Positions 28,573 to 37,018 of a stretch of DNA of 64,000 bases are shown here, piece by piece. The notes beneath the pieces were generated by a model. It did not search any database. It had not been told where the DNA came from and saw only the letters and a list, made by a program, of their open reading frames with translations. Within the stretch, counting starts at the first letter, position 1. Each line of letters begins with the position of its first letter. The stretch is from assembly GCF_001029435.1 (NCBI RefSeq), contig NZ_LDOV01000009.1, positions 1 to 64,000 of the forward strand. The letters run 5' to 3'. A program made the translations under genes and the position numbers. The stretch comes from Photobacterium aphoticum. GTDB taxonomy: Bacteria; Pseudomonadota; Gammaproteobacteria; Enterobacterales; Vibrionaceae.

Positions 28573-31500
28573 ATGCGTTTGAAGGCCAATGATGGGGTAA
28601 TCTATCGTTTCTTCTTTACAGATGCCGAGACTGCTGCGAACGAGAATATGCCGTTTGCGACGTTGCAAGTAGCGCGTGTTTTTATCGATAAATTCGCGCG
28701 TTTGCATTCTTCTTCTGGGCACAATTTATCTGCGTTATTTCATTGGGCGGATGCGTATATTCACGGCGGTGAGAAGAGAAATGATAGCCTATCAACAGAC
28801 GTGCTCAGAGAGACATTGGCGCAATATGTATTTTCAAACACCCTAAGCGTACAGAAAATCCCCCCTGTATCACCGACAGTTATTCCTTTCTCCGGCTCCT
28901 CAGAATCAACAAATAAAATATGTCCTCCTCACTTAAAGAATGTCAAACCAGTCGCTATTACAACCGCTTCAGAAACAAACATCATTGATGAGTCCATTGC
29001 GGTTTCTCCTCAGATGATGGCCTATGAAGGCAAGGTGGTGTCGATGGCAACCGGTGAAGTGATGATGACATGCACTGATGCGATATTGCCTGGCGCTTTT
29101 CCACTCACATGGCAACGTATTTATCGTTCGCAACGTAGTCAGCAGAATATCGGATTAGGGTATGGGTGGCGCAGTAATTTTCATTATGAATTGGCAACAG
29201 AAGTCGAGGAAAGCACGGGTAAGAAGCGATGGGTATTTGTAGATTGCTATGGCGATGTCTTGCACTTTCACGATGTTCCGTCGGGGGAAGTGTGTTATCA
29301 CACCCGTGCTGGTGCCAGTTTTTATCACGATCCTCAAGGCACCTATCGCATTACGCTCAGAAGTGGGCAACAGATGCGTTTTCGGAGGCAGGGTGAGCAC
29401 TGGGTTATGGACAGGCTGCGTAAAAACAGCATGTTACAGTATCAACTGCAATATTCAAAAGGGCGACGACTGATTGGTATCGTCGCCAAAGGTGGTTTGC
29501 AACTCGGGTTGAGTTATGACTGTGGTGGGTACCTGAGAGAGGTGCAGATCCAAGGTTCAGACACATCACGGACATTACGAACGGTGGTACTGGCGCACTA
29601 CCACTATTCGGGTGAGGGTGAGCTGAGTGAAGTGAGCAATCGCCAGCAACAGGTGGAGCGCTACCGTTACCATCAACATTTGTTAGTACAACGTACCTAT
29701 GCTTCAGGCTGCCAGCAAGGGTTTGAATGGCAGGGAGAGGGATCGATTGCACAGTGTGTGGCTGTGTGGGGCGATGAAGGACTCCCTACCTACCGTTTTC
29801 GTTATGATGACGATAAACATACTGCTATCTGTATTGATAGTGAGCAAAATGAGTGGGTTTATCAGCATGATGATATGGGGCTCTTTGTGTCGAAGACATC
29901 ACCCATGGGGCATGTATGGCAATATCAATATGATAATTTTGGACGAAAAGACGCAGTAATTACCCCTAACGGAGGAATAACGCGTTACCGATATAATCTA
30001 TTGGGCCAATTGAGCGAAATTTGTGAACCGAATAAAGCGGTTACGCAGTTTTATTATAATCGTCTCGGGCTGGTGACACGTTATGTTGATCGTGAAGGCC
30101 GAGAGTGGTTATACGACTATGACAGTTTTGGTTGTTTGCTTAGCCAACACTGTCCAGGCGGACTGGTTAAAGCGTATCAATATGATCGCCATGGACGCCT
30201 ACAAAGCGTTGAGCATACCGACGGCTTTCAGCGGCGATATTGGTGGAATGCGTCTGGATTGTTGACGGCTCAGCAGCATGGGGAGTGGATAACACGGTAT
30301 AGTTACGATGAATCGGGTGAATTAAACGGCGTTATTCAGGGGAATAACTGGGTGACACAGTATGAACGTGACCGATCGGGCCAGATCGTGACGATCATCG
30401 AGTATCCGCAAGATCAGCCTGAATTAGCACAAACATATCGTCTTACCTACGACTGGGCGGGGCGCCCGATCACCTTGACGGATCCTCATGGTCAGATCAC
30501 GACACTGGCATATAACGCCGTTGGATCCCTTCAGCACTATCAGTGTGAAGGCGAAAAATCGCTATCATTACATTACGATCGCCGGCAAAATCTCTCGCAA
30601 ATTCAGGTTGGTGACAGTGTCACGTATAATCTGTGCTATAACGCCGATTCTGTGCTCGAAAATATCAAAGAATCCGGGGGGAGAGCATTACATTACCAAT
30701 ATGATGGTATGGGGAAATTGATAAATGTCGCAGAAGGGAATAAACGGTTTATTTCTTTTTTTCGAGATCCTTGCGGGGGCGTTTTGGAATCACGTAGTTG
30801 CGTAAATGGGAGCACCCAGTCTAACTATTATCATTATGATCTACTCGGTCGCCTTCAACACGCGAATAATGCGCAGCGAAAAGTGAATTTATGTTATCAC
30901 CTGAATGGTCAGGTAACAGAAATTAGGCAGGATAATTGGCTCATCACTCATCATTATGATGATACGGGACAGCGAACAATGACCACGTTGCCTGATGGAG
31001 AGGCGGTAACGTACCAATATGGTGCATCGGGTTGTCTCGGGAGTTTAACGTGGCGACAGCAAACACTTCACGTATCGAATAGTCTTTGCGATACCCCTTC
31101 ACGAGATGATTTTTCGCAGGCTTATGATCCAGTGCTCGCTCAGTGGGATAGGCAGGAGTGGCAACCAGATTTGGCTCCGCATCTGCCGATGTCACTTATT
31201 TCATTATTACCCCAGGATGTATTGTTTTCACGGGCTAATGAAGATATAGCGAGTGCTGATTTTGAAGGCTTCATAAAAGGCATATTGTATTTATCAAGGA
31301 GTTTGAGTGCACATCAATCGCTTCAGTCTTATGGTGATAGTGAGGATGATACAGATGTATGCAGGTATGTTTATGATGAATTTCAAAATCAAATTAAGAA
31401 GCATAGTTCGTATGGTGGTGAACAGCGTCGCTTTAATGGTTTAAATCAGCTCATTAGCTTCAAAAAAGCCGGGAAATACACCCAATACCATTATGATGCA

Positions 31501-31845
31501 TTAGGACGACGCAGTGCGAAAATCAGTGAAGGTCAGCAGATTGATTTCCTGTGGGATGGTGAGCAACTTATAGGGGAACACTGCTCTGGGAAATTTACAT
31601 GGTATTTTTATCCACCTGGAAGTTATCAACCTTTAGCGATGGTGACAAATGGAGAATTATACCGTTATAACGATGGCCATATTACACCATTAACTCCTGA
31701 AGGCGCATACTGTGATGAAGAATCGGGTTTATATTATCAGCAATTTCGTTACGACGATCCTCATACGGATATTTCTATCCATCAAGAGGCAATGGGTTTA
31801 TTGAGTGTTATCCATCCTTATTTGAAATTATCTATGCAGAAGTAA
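28573..31845 (+). CDS. Rhs-family protein with eroded C-terminus and no toxin domain
   Basis: The 1090-residue protein has about 150 unrecognised N-terminal residues, no PAAR domain, then the Rhs start (MAYEGKVVSMATGEVMMTCT) and many YD repeats (YDxxGR type) to about residue 1050. Near the end DEESGLYYQQFRYDDPHT corresponds to the usual Rhs core end, but the expected DPxGRFxSxDPxGL continuation is replaced by ISIHQEAMGLLSVIHPYL and the protein stops 6 residues later. The segment before it is also shortened. Rhs proteins normally release a variable toxin after that site, and none remains here. AGAGG lies 6 bases before the ATG. It could be a decayed effector, or one whose toxin was lost while immunity genes stayed. 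Confidence 0.85.
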   Translation: MRLKANDGVIYRFFFTDAETAANENMPFATLQVARVFIDKFARLHSSSGHNLSALFHWADAYIHGGEKRNDSLSTDVLRETLAQYVFSNTLSVQKIPPVSPTVIPFSGSSESTNKICPPHLKNVKPVAITTASETNIIDESIAVSPQMMAYEGKVVSMATGEVMMTCTDAILPGAFPLTWQRIYRSQRSQQNIGLGYGWRSNFHYELATEVEESTGKKRWVFVDCYGDVLHFHDVPSGEVCYHTRAGASFYHDPQGTYRITLRSGQQMRFRRQGEHWVMDRLRKNSMLQYQLQYSKGRRLIGIVAKGGLQLGLSYDCGGYLREVQIQGSDTSRTLRTVVLAHYHYSGEGELSEVSNRQQQVERYRYHQHLLVQRTYASGCQQGFEWQGEGSIAQCVAVWGDEGLPTYRFRYDDDKHTAICIDSEQNEWVYQHDDMGLFVSKTSPMGHVWQYQYDNFGRKDAVITPNGGITRYRYNLLGQLSEICEPNKAVTQFYYNRLGLVTRYVDREGREWLYDYDSFGCLLSQHCPGGLVKAYQYDRHGRLQSVEHTDGFQRRYWWNASGLLTAQQHGEWITRYSYDESGELNGVIQGNNWVTQYERDRSGQIVTIIEYPQDQPELAQTYRLTYDWAGRPITLTDPHGQITTLAYNAVGSLQHYQCEGEKSLSLHYDRRQNLSQIQVGDSVTYNLCYNADSVLENIKESGGRALHYQYDGMGKLINVAEGNKRFISFFRDPCGGVLESRSCVNGSTQSNYYHYDLLGRLQHANNAQRKVNLCYHLNGQVTEIRQDNWLITHHYDDTGQRTMTTLPDGEAVTYQYGASGCLGSLTWRQQTLHVSNSLCDTPSRDDFSQAYDPVLAQWDRQEWQPDLAPHLPMSLISLLPQDVLFSRANEDIASADFEGFIKGILYLSRSLSAHQSLQSYGDSEDDTDVCRYVYDEFQNQIKKHSSYGGEQRRFNGLNQLISFKKAGKYTQYHYDALGRRSAKISEGQQIDFLWDGEQLIGEHCSGKFTWYFYPPGSYQPLAMVTNGELYRYNDGHITPLTPEGAYCDEESGLYYQQFRYDDPHTDISIHQEAMGLLSVIHPYLKLSMQK

Positions 31846-31961
31846 ATGTCAGATAAATATCGGAGTAAGTCGAGTGACGAGTATGGATGTTTCTAGGGGG
31901 CGTTAAGTACCCTTGGGGTTGATGCAAAAATGAATGTATAACTAACAAGGTGTAAATAATC

Positions 31962-32626
31962 ATGCCAAATAAGTTTGAGCTAGATGAAAATTTTGAGCAC
32001 TTTCTGCAAAAGTTTGGAAGACCTTTTACGACGGTTGATTGTCCCCTCGCAACTGTAGAAAAATTTAGAGGTAAGCTACCAGATAGATTGTTGGAATATT
32101 GGCAAGAGTATGGTTTTTGTGGTTTTCAACAAGGGGTATTTTGGATCGTTAATCCTGATGATTACGAAGCGGTGTTGGATGAGTGGCTGGATCAGACAGA
32201 CATACCAGATAACGATATTTATCATGTCTTTGCCAGAAATGCTTTTGGTGATTTGTTTTTATGGGGGGAAGAGACAGGTTATAAATATAAGATAACAGCA
32301 GCATATGGTTGGTTATTGAAAAAAAAGGTAATATTCGAGAAAAATGGGACTTTTCTATCCAGTGTTTTTTTGGTGTAGCCAGTGTTAGATCTCACGATAT
32401 CGAAGATGAGCATGGCAAGTTGATGTTTAATCGCTGTATCAATAAATTTGGGGAATTAGCGGATGATGAAATGTTCGGTTTTGAACCGAGTTTAATGTTG
32501 GGTGGAGAATGCTTGTTAAGTAATATTAGTAAAGTGAATATTCATGTACATTTATCGATATTAGCGCAATTGGGCAAGATTGAAGTTTTAGATAAAGATG
32601 GGCTACTCAGTAAGGCGTTTAGTTAG
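31962..32626 (+). pseudogene. GAD-like/DUF1851 immunity protein (Tdi1-like), frameshifted
   Basis: Two overlapping frames make one recognisable protein. The first 119 codons encode a GAD-like domain (FLQKFGRPF, then QEYGFCGFQQGVFWIVNPDD). Near 32319-32326 a run of eight A residues puts the sequence out of frame, and the remainder (KGNIREKWDFSIQCFFGVAS onward to 32626) is the DUF1851 half. One extra A would restore a roughly 221-residue protein, the usual length. Such proteins neutralise T6SS DNase effectors of the Tde1 type. As written the first frame ends at 32378. It may be a real lesion, a slippage site or a sequencing error. Confidence 0.75.
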
Positions 32627-32742
32627 ATAATTATTTAGACACCTATACTTTATCGATTAGCCAGATGGTTATATTCTTGTCTGACATTTGAATGTCATCG
32701 GGATGCTATGATGTAGAATGAGATACCTAATGGAAAGAATAC

Positions 32743-33237
32743 ATGAATGTATATAAATTTCTTCCCGATTCAGACTCTTTTAGAAGTGTTTCTCTGAGTT
32801 TATCTAATATTCATATTAGGAGATTGTTTTCAAAAGGAGTATTTATAGATTGTGAATCTTTAGATATAAATATTGAAATTAGTGATATAGGAATGGATGC
32901 TGAATTTCTTTCACTTTATGGATGGATTCCTGTAATTAGCCTTGATGGTTGGAATGAATTAAAAGCTGAGTTGATGCAAGAGGTTCAACCTATTTTTGTA
33001 ACCTGTAAATCTAAGGATTATGTTCTATTAAATGTTATGGAGGTTGTTGATGCTCTTGATAGAGAGAGAAGTATAGTTGTAGAAAATAAGACTTTGAATA
33101 AAGTAACGTCTGTTGAACGTTATGTGTTTGAACATGATATTATTAAAAACAAATACATATTTAAAATTTCTGAAACGGCAGGCTTAGAAGTCTACGTCAC
33201 TGATAGATTTAAGAGCTTGATTGAAACTAAAAAATAA
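32743..33237 (+). CDS. Imm11/DUF1629-like immunity protein
   Basis: The 164-residue AT-rich gene encodes a soluble protein. The C-terminal half has the pattern of the DUF1629/Imm11 family: a hydrophobic strand YVLLNVMEVVDALDRERS, then RYVFEHDIIKNKYIFKI, then EVYVTDRFKSLIE at the end. Members of that family are found downstream of polymorphic toxins. No toxin that it would match is encoded here. The assignment rests on the pattern alone. Confidence 0.6.
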   Translation: MNVYKFLPDSDSFRSVSLSLSNIHIRRLFSKGVFIDCESLDINIEISDIGMDAEFLSLYGWIPVISLDGWNELKAELMQEVQPIFVTCKSKDYVLLNVMEVVDALDRERSIVVENKTLNKVTSVERYVFEHDIIKNKYIFKISETAGLEVYVTDRFKSLIETKK

Positions 33238-33714
33238 AAGGACTTAATTTTAATAAGGTTGTATATTCTTACTAATAAATTAGACAATATATCATTGTTT
33301 ACCGTGTCAATTCTATAACTTTGTATCCAGATGGATGGGGATGCTAACACTAGATTGGTGAAAAATGATTTTATAGGTGTCCTATTGGATTATGTTAGGA
33401 ATAAAGTAGGTAGTATGCAAAGTGGATACTTAATTGAGATAATATCAGGGGCCAATTGCGTACCGTTTGTGTTCACTTCTCTGACACTTTAAAATCCCAG
33501 CATAAAGCAACTTTAGCAAGCTGGTTTGAGCAGTTTTCGGAACTGGCATTGTACAGACTCGACCACATTTACTTCCCGATTTTGATGAAGATATAAAGGA
33601 TTGATGGTCTTTTAAATACAACAATGATTAACTGTATTGTTGATTTTATATGGAAAATACGCACTAACTCAGAGGTATAACGTTTTTTATATATTCGAAT
33701 AGATAGGGGATAAG
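33238..33714. other. intergenic region with the right copy of the repeat
   Basis: No convincing gene is present in these 477 bases. They hold the diverged repeat at 33419-33523. The rest is AT-rich and shows no hairpin terminator that I can identify. Confidence 0.5.
33419..33523. repeat. diverged direct repeat, right copy
   Basis: This copy matches 162-265 in the same orientation, with AAAGTGGATACT at its left and GTGTTCACTTCTCTGA then AGCATAAAGCAACT toward its right. AAGTGGATAC and GTGTTCACTT are imperfect inverted repeats of each other. It lies at the far end of the T6SS effector/immunity cluster. Confidence 0.6.
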
Positions 33715-34467
33715 ATGAGAGTTAAAGAGTCAGCATTATCTGTTGTTGATGGTGAATTATATTTCGAGAGTAAACTATACAGTGGGGTTGTTTATTCCAT
33801 TGTAGATGATATGGTTGTTAATGTTTATTTTGTGCGAGATGGTCGTCGGGAAGGTTTTCATGATGATGATTTAAATATTTATGACTATGATTTGGCAATA
33901 GATATTTCCACGTACGATGATATTGATGAAGAGCCATTTTATTATAAGGGTAATCTCTTTACTGGGGTGGCTTATGACTTTGATGGCGATTTTTGTGTTG
34001 GTGCACAGTCTTTTGAAGATGGATATATTTTAACAACAGTGAGTTGGTTTAAATCTGGGAATATTGGATACTATGAATCTTTTCATCATGGGGTGTCTGA
34101 GTTTTCAACTTGGTCTATTGATGGTAAGAGATGTTCCTATAAATTGTTTATTGATGCTTTTAGACTCGAGTCAGATTTTGATGAAAATAATAAAATCAAA
34201 AGATTGAGTATGTTTGGGGGCAACTACAAAACTATATCTAAATGTTATGATAAATTTAAGTTTTTAATTATTGAAGACTTTGAAAATATGCCACTTTCAG
34301 AAAACCTATATTTGTCAGGGGATGGTATTGATATGGATATTATTGAGAGTGTGATTAATTCATCAGAATTTATAAATGTGAAGAAGGTTACTTTGTCAAA
34401 CACTAAGTTATCTGATACGGACAAGTTAAAACTAAATCAATTAATTGAATGCGTAATTGATGTTTGA
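33715..34467 (+). CDS. MORN/YwqK-like repeat protein, possible immunity protein
   Basis: The 250-residue AT-rich gene encodes an acidic protein. Its first half has two MORN_2-like units, YFESKLYSGVVYSI and YYKGNLFTGVAYDF, each followed by an aromatic-rich strand. The second half (about 150-250) is unrecognised and looks leucine-rich-like near the end (KKVTLSNTKLSD). YwqK-type MORN proteins are often encoded beside Rhs toxins as antitoxins, which fits this position. An AGGGGA lies about 5 bases before the ATG. Confidence 0.55.
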   Translation: MRVKESALSVVDGELYFESKLYSGVVYSIVDDMVVNVYFVRDGRREGFHDDDLNIYDYDLAIDISTYDDIDEEPFYYKGNLFTGVAYDFDGDFCVGAQSFEDGYILTTVSWFKSGNIGYYESFHHGVSEFSTWSIDGKRCSYKLFIDAFRLESDFDENNKIKRLSMFGGNYKTISKCYDKFKFLIIEDFENMPLSENLYLSGDGIDMDIIESVINSSEFINVKKVTLSNTKLSDTDKLKLNQLIECVIDV

Positions 34468-34630
34468 TTTTTGTTGTGAGATTTTTTTGTGCCACATGTT
34501 GGCCTTAGATGAATCTGTGTGCTGGATTTAACGAGCAATCCACTAAAAGCTGTAATACGCATCACAGTATGTTGCTACTGATTTTGAGTTAGCTATCTGT
34601 AAATATATATTCTAGGTAGGTGAATCAACA

Positions 34631-35527
34631 GTGAGTAGGTATATGGGGCATAATTTAGACATACAGAGCATTTATGTTTTGGTGAAAATGTATGAATTAC
34701 GCAATGTTAAATTGGTTGCTGATGCATTAGGGAAAACGTCCAGCGCGATCAGCAAAATCCTCTCTAAGTTGAAGACCCATTTTGACGATCCCCTGTTCAT
34801 TCAAGGGCGGTATAGCTTTGAGCCTACCTTGTTCATGGATACGAACATTATCCATTTTGAACATATCTTAACGACATTCGATGCCATTCATCACAGTGAT
34901 TTTTCTCCGCAAACATTAAAGCAGGAAATTATCCTTTATGGGCACGCGCTGTTCTGGGATAACTTTGGCGATAAGCTTTATCTGGAGTTACGGAAAGATG
35001 CGCCATTAGCCAAAATTTCCATGCGTAATTGGAGCTTAGAGGCACGCGCGCGTTTAGTGGAAGGGGAGAATGCGGTTTTATTGAATACCTATGACGATAC
35101 GTTGCCTCAGGTCATTCTTCAAAAAACCATTTGCGAACTCACCCCTATCTTTTATGTGCGAGAGGCACACCCCGCCCAAACCATCGATGAGCTGATCCAA
35201 TATCCTTTTGTGATCACGCGAAATCCAGGCTGGAATGATGTGCGTTATCCTATTCTGGAACGCTTGTCAGGTGTAGGGTACCAAATTACGCCTTGTGTGG
35301 AAGTGGAGAACATATCCGCCATTGAAAATATTGTCCGTCAGTCGGATCATTTTTCCTTCACGATGTCACGACTCATCCCTAACGGTTGTCGTGCTATTTC
35401 ATTACCCACTATGTCAGATCTCAACATTAACTGCGTGATGAGCTACCATCGTGCAAAGCAAAAAGATCCTCAAAAAGAGTGGTTATTCCAAGCCTATAAC
35501 CGTGTACTTAGCCAAACGAAAGCGTAA
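34631..35527 (+). CDS. LysR-family transcriptional regulator
   Basis: The 298-residue protein has an N-terminal winged HTH (DIQSIYVLVKMYELRNVKLVA, then KTSSAISKILSKLK and FDDPLFIQ) and a periplasmic-binding-protein-like effector domain. The start may be the GTG at 34631 or the ATG at 34643. It borders the T6SS accessory cluster but has normal base composition, so it is probably chromosomal backbone. The target is unknown; the nearest candidate is the small secreted protein downstream. Confidence 0.85.
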   Translation: MSRYMGHNLDIQSIYVLVKMYELRNVKLVADALGKTSSAISKILSKLKTHFDDPLFIQGRYSFEPTLFMDTNIIHFEHILTTFDAIHHSDFSPQTLKQEIILYGHALFWDNFGDKLYLELRKDAPLAKISMRNWSLEARARLVEGENAVLLNTYDDTLPQVILQKTICELTPIFYVREAHPAQTIDELIQYPFVITRNPGWNDVRYPILERLSGVGYQITPCVEVENISAIENIVRQSDHFSFTMSRLIPNGCRAISLPTMSDLNINCVMSYHRAKQKDPQKEWLFQAYNRVLSQTKA

Positions 35528-35663
35528 CGCTTACTGATCACGCGTAGGATTGTTGTTTCAGTTTGCGTTAATTGATTGTCCTCCCTTTTATCCATCTCTT
35601 CGCCTGTATTTGTGTTGTTCATACATGCTTCATTTAGTGTTTGTGTGAAATAAGTCACTCTAA

Positions 35664-35678
35664 TTTCCAAAATGGAAA
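35664..35678. promoter_or_regulatory. inverted repeat upstream of small secreted protein
   Basis: TTTCC and GGAAA flank AAAAT, giving a perfect 5-base dyad. It lies just upstream of the CRP site and could be an operator, but dyads this short also occur by chance. Confidence 0.3.
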
Positions 35679-35696
35679 GTCAGGGTTTCCTCTACA

Positions 35697-35712
35697 TGTG
35701 ACATTAATCACA
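35697..35712 (+). promoter_or_regulatory. CRP (cAMP receptor protein) binding site
   Basis: TGTGACATTAATCACA matches the CRP consensus TGTGA-N6-TCACA at all ten defined positions. It lies 64 bases upstream of the ATG at 35776, inside the promoter region of the small secreted protein. The position suggests activation when preferred carbon sources are scarce. Confidence 0.8.
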
Positions 35713-35775
35713 GTAATATTATTCATGTCGAGAGGGGAAAGCCTCTACATACAAACAACGAAGAAGGTATATATT

Positions 35776-35994
35776 ATGAAAAATGCACTTATCATCGCGC
35801 TATCCATCTTCTCTTTGTCTGCTTTTGCTGCGGGCTCAGCAGGTTCAAATAACGGTCTAAACGGTGACCTTATCCAACAAGCAAATGCTGAAGGTCTATC
35901 TATGGAACAAGCCACTCAAGGTGTTGCGACTGGCCATATTTCAGCGAGCGGTAACATCTCTCAAGTGACCAAAACAACCCATGAAGCGAAATAA
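35776..35994 (+). CDS. small secreted protein, 72 residues
   Basis: The ATG at 35776 has GAAGGT about 9 bases upstream and gives a 72-residue precursor with a textbook signal peptide (MKNALIIALSIFSLSAFAA). The mature part, about 53 residues, is polar and rich in Gly, Ser, Gln and Asn, with no Cys. A longer frame from a TTG at 35641 lacks any coding character and covers the CRP site. The function is not known. The strong codon use and CRP site suggest an abundant, growth-phase or carbon-controlled product. Confidence 0.8.
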   Translation: MKNALIIALSIFSLSAFAAGSAGSNNGLNGDLIQQANAEGLSMEQATQGVATGHISASGNISQVTKTTHEAK

Positions 35995-36302
35995 TCACTG
36001 ATGCTCAAGGATGAGCTGCTTTTCTCTCAATGGTTGAGATATCTTTCTCCGCAAACTCCGCAAACTCCGCAAACTCCGCAAACCCGTTGGTCTTAAATAC
36101 TCCCTCTATTCGTCATTTTTTACCTCTCTATTGTGTATTGCATTGTGCTATGTGAACTCGTCATCAATGTTGCTGAGTGAATCTGTGACATGAAAGTGAA
36201 ATTGACGGGCAGCTGCGGTGGATTGCTTTCTTACTACTGAAAATTAAGACGGTTCACGATAAGATAACCGTAATACGATCAAGGAGTAGGAACAATAAGG
36301 AT
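35995..36302. other. intergenic region with a short tandem repeat
   Basis: There is no gene in these 308 bases. They contain the CTCCGCAAA array at 36047-36082 and the presumed promoter of the exported protein at 36303. An AAGGAG lies about 20 bases before that gene's ATG. Confidence 0.5.
36047..36082 (+). repeat. four tandem copies of a 9-bp unit
   Basis: CTCCGCAAA is repeated four times without mismatch at 36047, 36056, 36065 and 36074. It lies downstream of the small secreted protein gene. The perfect copies suggest recent slippage, so copy number may vary between strains. Confidence 0.9.
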
Positions 36303-36887
36303 ATGAATCAGCGAGCGCGTATTATTACTTTGGCGTTCGGATTACTGTGCGTGATCCCCGCCCATGGCGAAACCTTTTCCGACAGCCCCTCTCATTTACC
36401 GACAGACGCGCAAAATCCGGTCGCTGTGTCTGCGTTTTCTGTTTCTTCTGATACCCCAGCAGAGGCGCCGTTGCCACTTTCAGATGTGCTTTCTGCTTCA
36501 ACGGCGACACATGATGTACAGGCAGTATCTGAGTTGCCGACAGAGACGGCGGATCCGCTTTCTTCGCCTTATGCTGCGGCACCTGATAACAATGCGCCCG
36601 CTGCGTCTGAACGTCCGCTGGGTGAGGTGTTTATCGATAACTCTAAATTAGCCAGCCAAGCTGTTGAGTTTTATGGTCAGGGCAGTCGGCCGGTCAGCAA
36701 CGGCGGTACTGATCGCCACAGTGTGTATCAGGATAAAGATGCGGTGGATCCGACAGAGTTTGGTGGTGGGGTGAAATTCAATGCCACGGATAACTTCAGT
36801 ATTTCGGTGGAAGCGGGTGGAGAGCTAGAATCAGATGATTCGGTGGATGTGGACAGTGGTGCGGTCAAGTTTCAGTTGAGTTATTAG
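36303..36887 (+). CDS. exported low-complexity protein with a strand-rich C-terminus
   Basis: The 194-residue precursor has a signal peptide (cleavage near AHGETF), a disordered Ala/Pro/Ser/Thr-rich middle (about 30-120) and a C-terminal part of alternating strands (GGGVKFNATDNFSISVEAGG) ending in the aromatic terminus FQLSY. That ending resembles an outer-membrane barrel or barrel fragment, but only two to four strands are present, so it could be a partner of another barrel. No family is recognised. Confidence 0.6.
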   Translation: MNQRARIITLAFGLLCVIPAHGETFSDSPSHLPTDAQNPVAVSAFSVSSDTPAEAPLPLSDVLSASTATHDVQAVSELPTETADPLSSPYAAAPDNNAPAASERPLGEVFIDNSKLASQAVEFYGQGSRPVSNGGTDRHSVYQDKDAVDPTEFGGGVKFNATDNFSISVEAGGELESDDSVDVDSGAVKFQLSY

Positions 36888-36931
36888 CGCTCGCTATTTA
36901 GTACGAATACGCGGTTATATCAGCGATAAAA

Positions 36932-36964
36932 AACATGCCGACAGGTTTCCCTTGTCGGCATGTT
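36932..36964. terminator. bidirectional intrinsic terminator
   Basis: AACATGCCGACA (36932-36943) pairs perfectly with TGTCGGCATGTT (36953-36964). On the plus strand a TGTGTTTT tail follows. On the minus strand the stem is followed by TTTTTATC, so it should end dcuC transcripts efficiently as well. A second short stem, GCCTCGC/GCGAGGC, lies at about 36975-36996. Confidence 0.85.
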
Positions 36965-37018
36965 GTGTTTTAAGGCCTCGCGTCACAAGTGCGAGGCTTT
37001 GTAATCGGAAGGGAAAGC

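Noticed and set aside
35641..35775. TTG-initiated extension of the small secreted protein
   Set aside because: It would bury the signal peptide internally and it covers a perfect CRP site.
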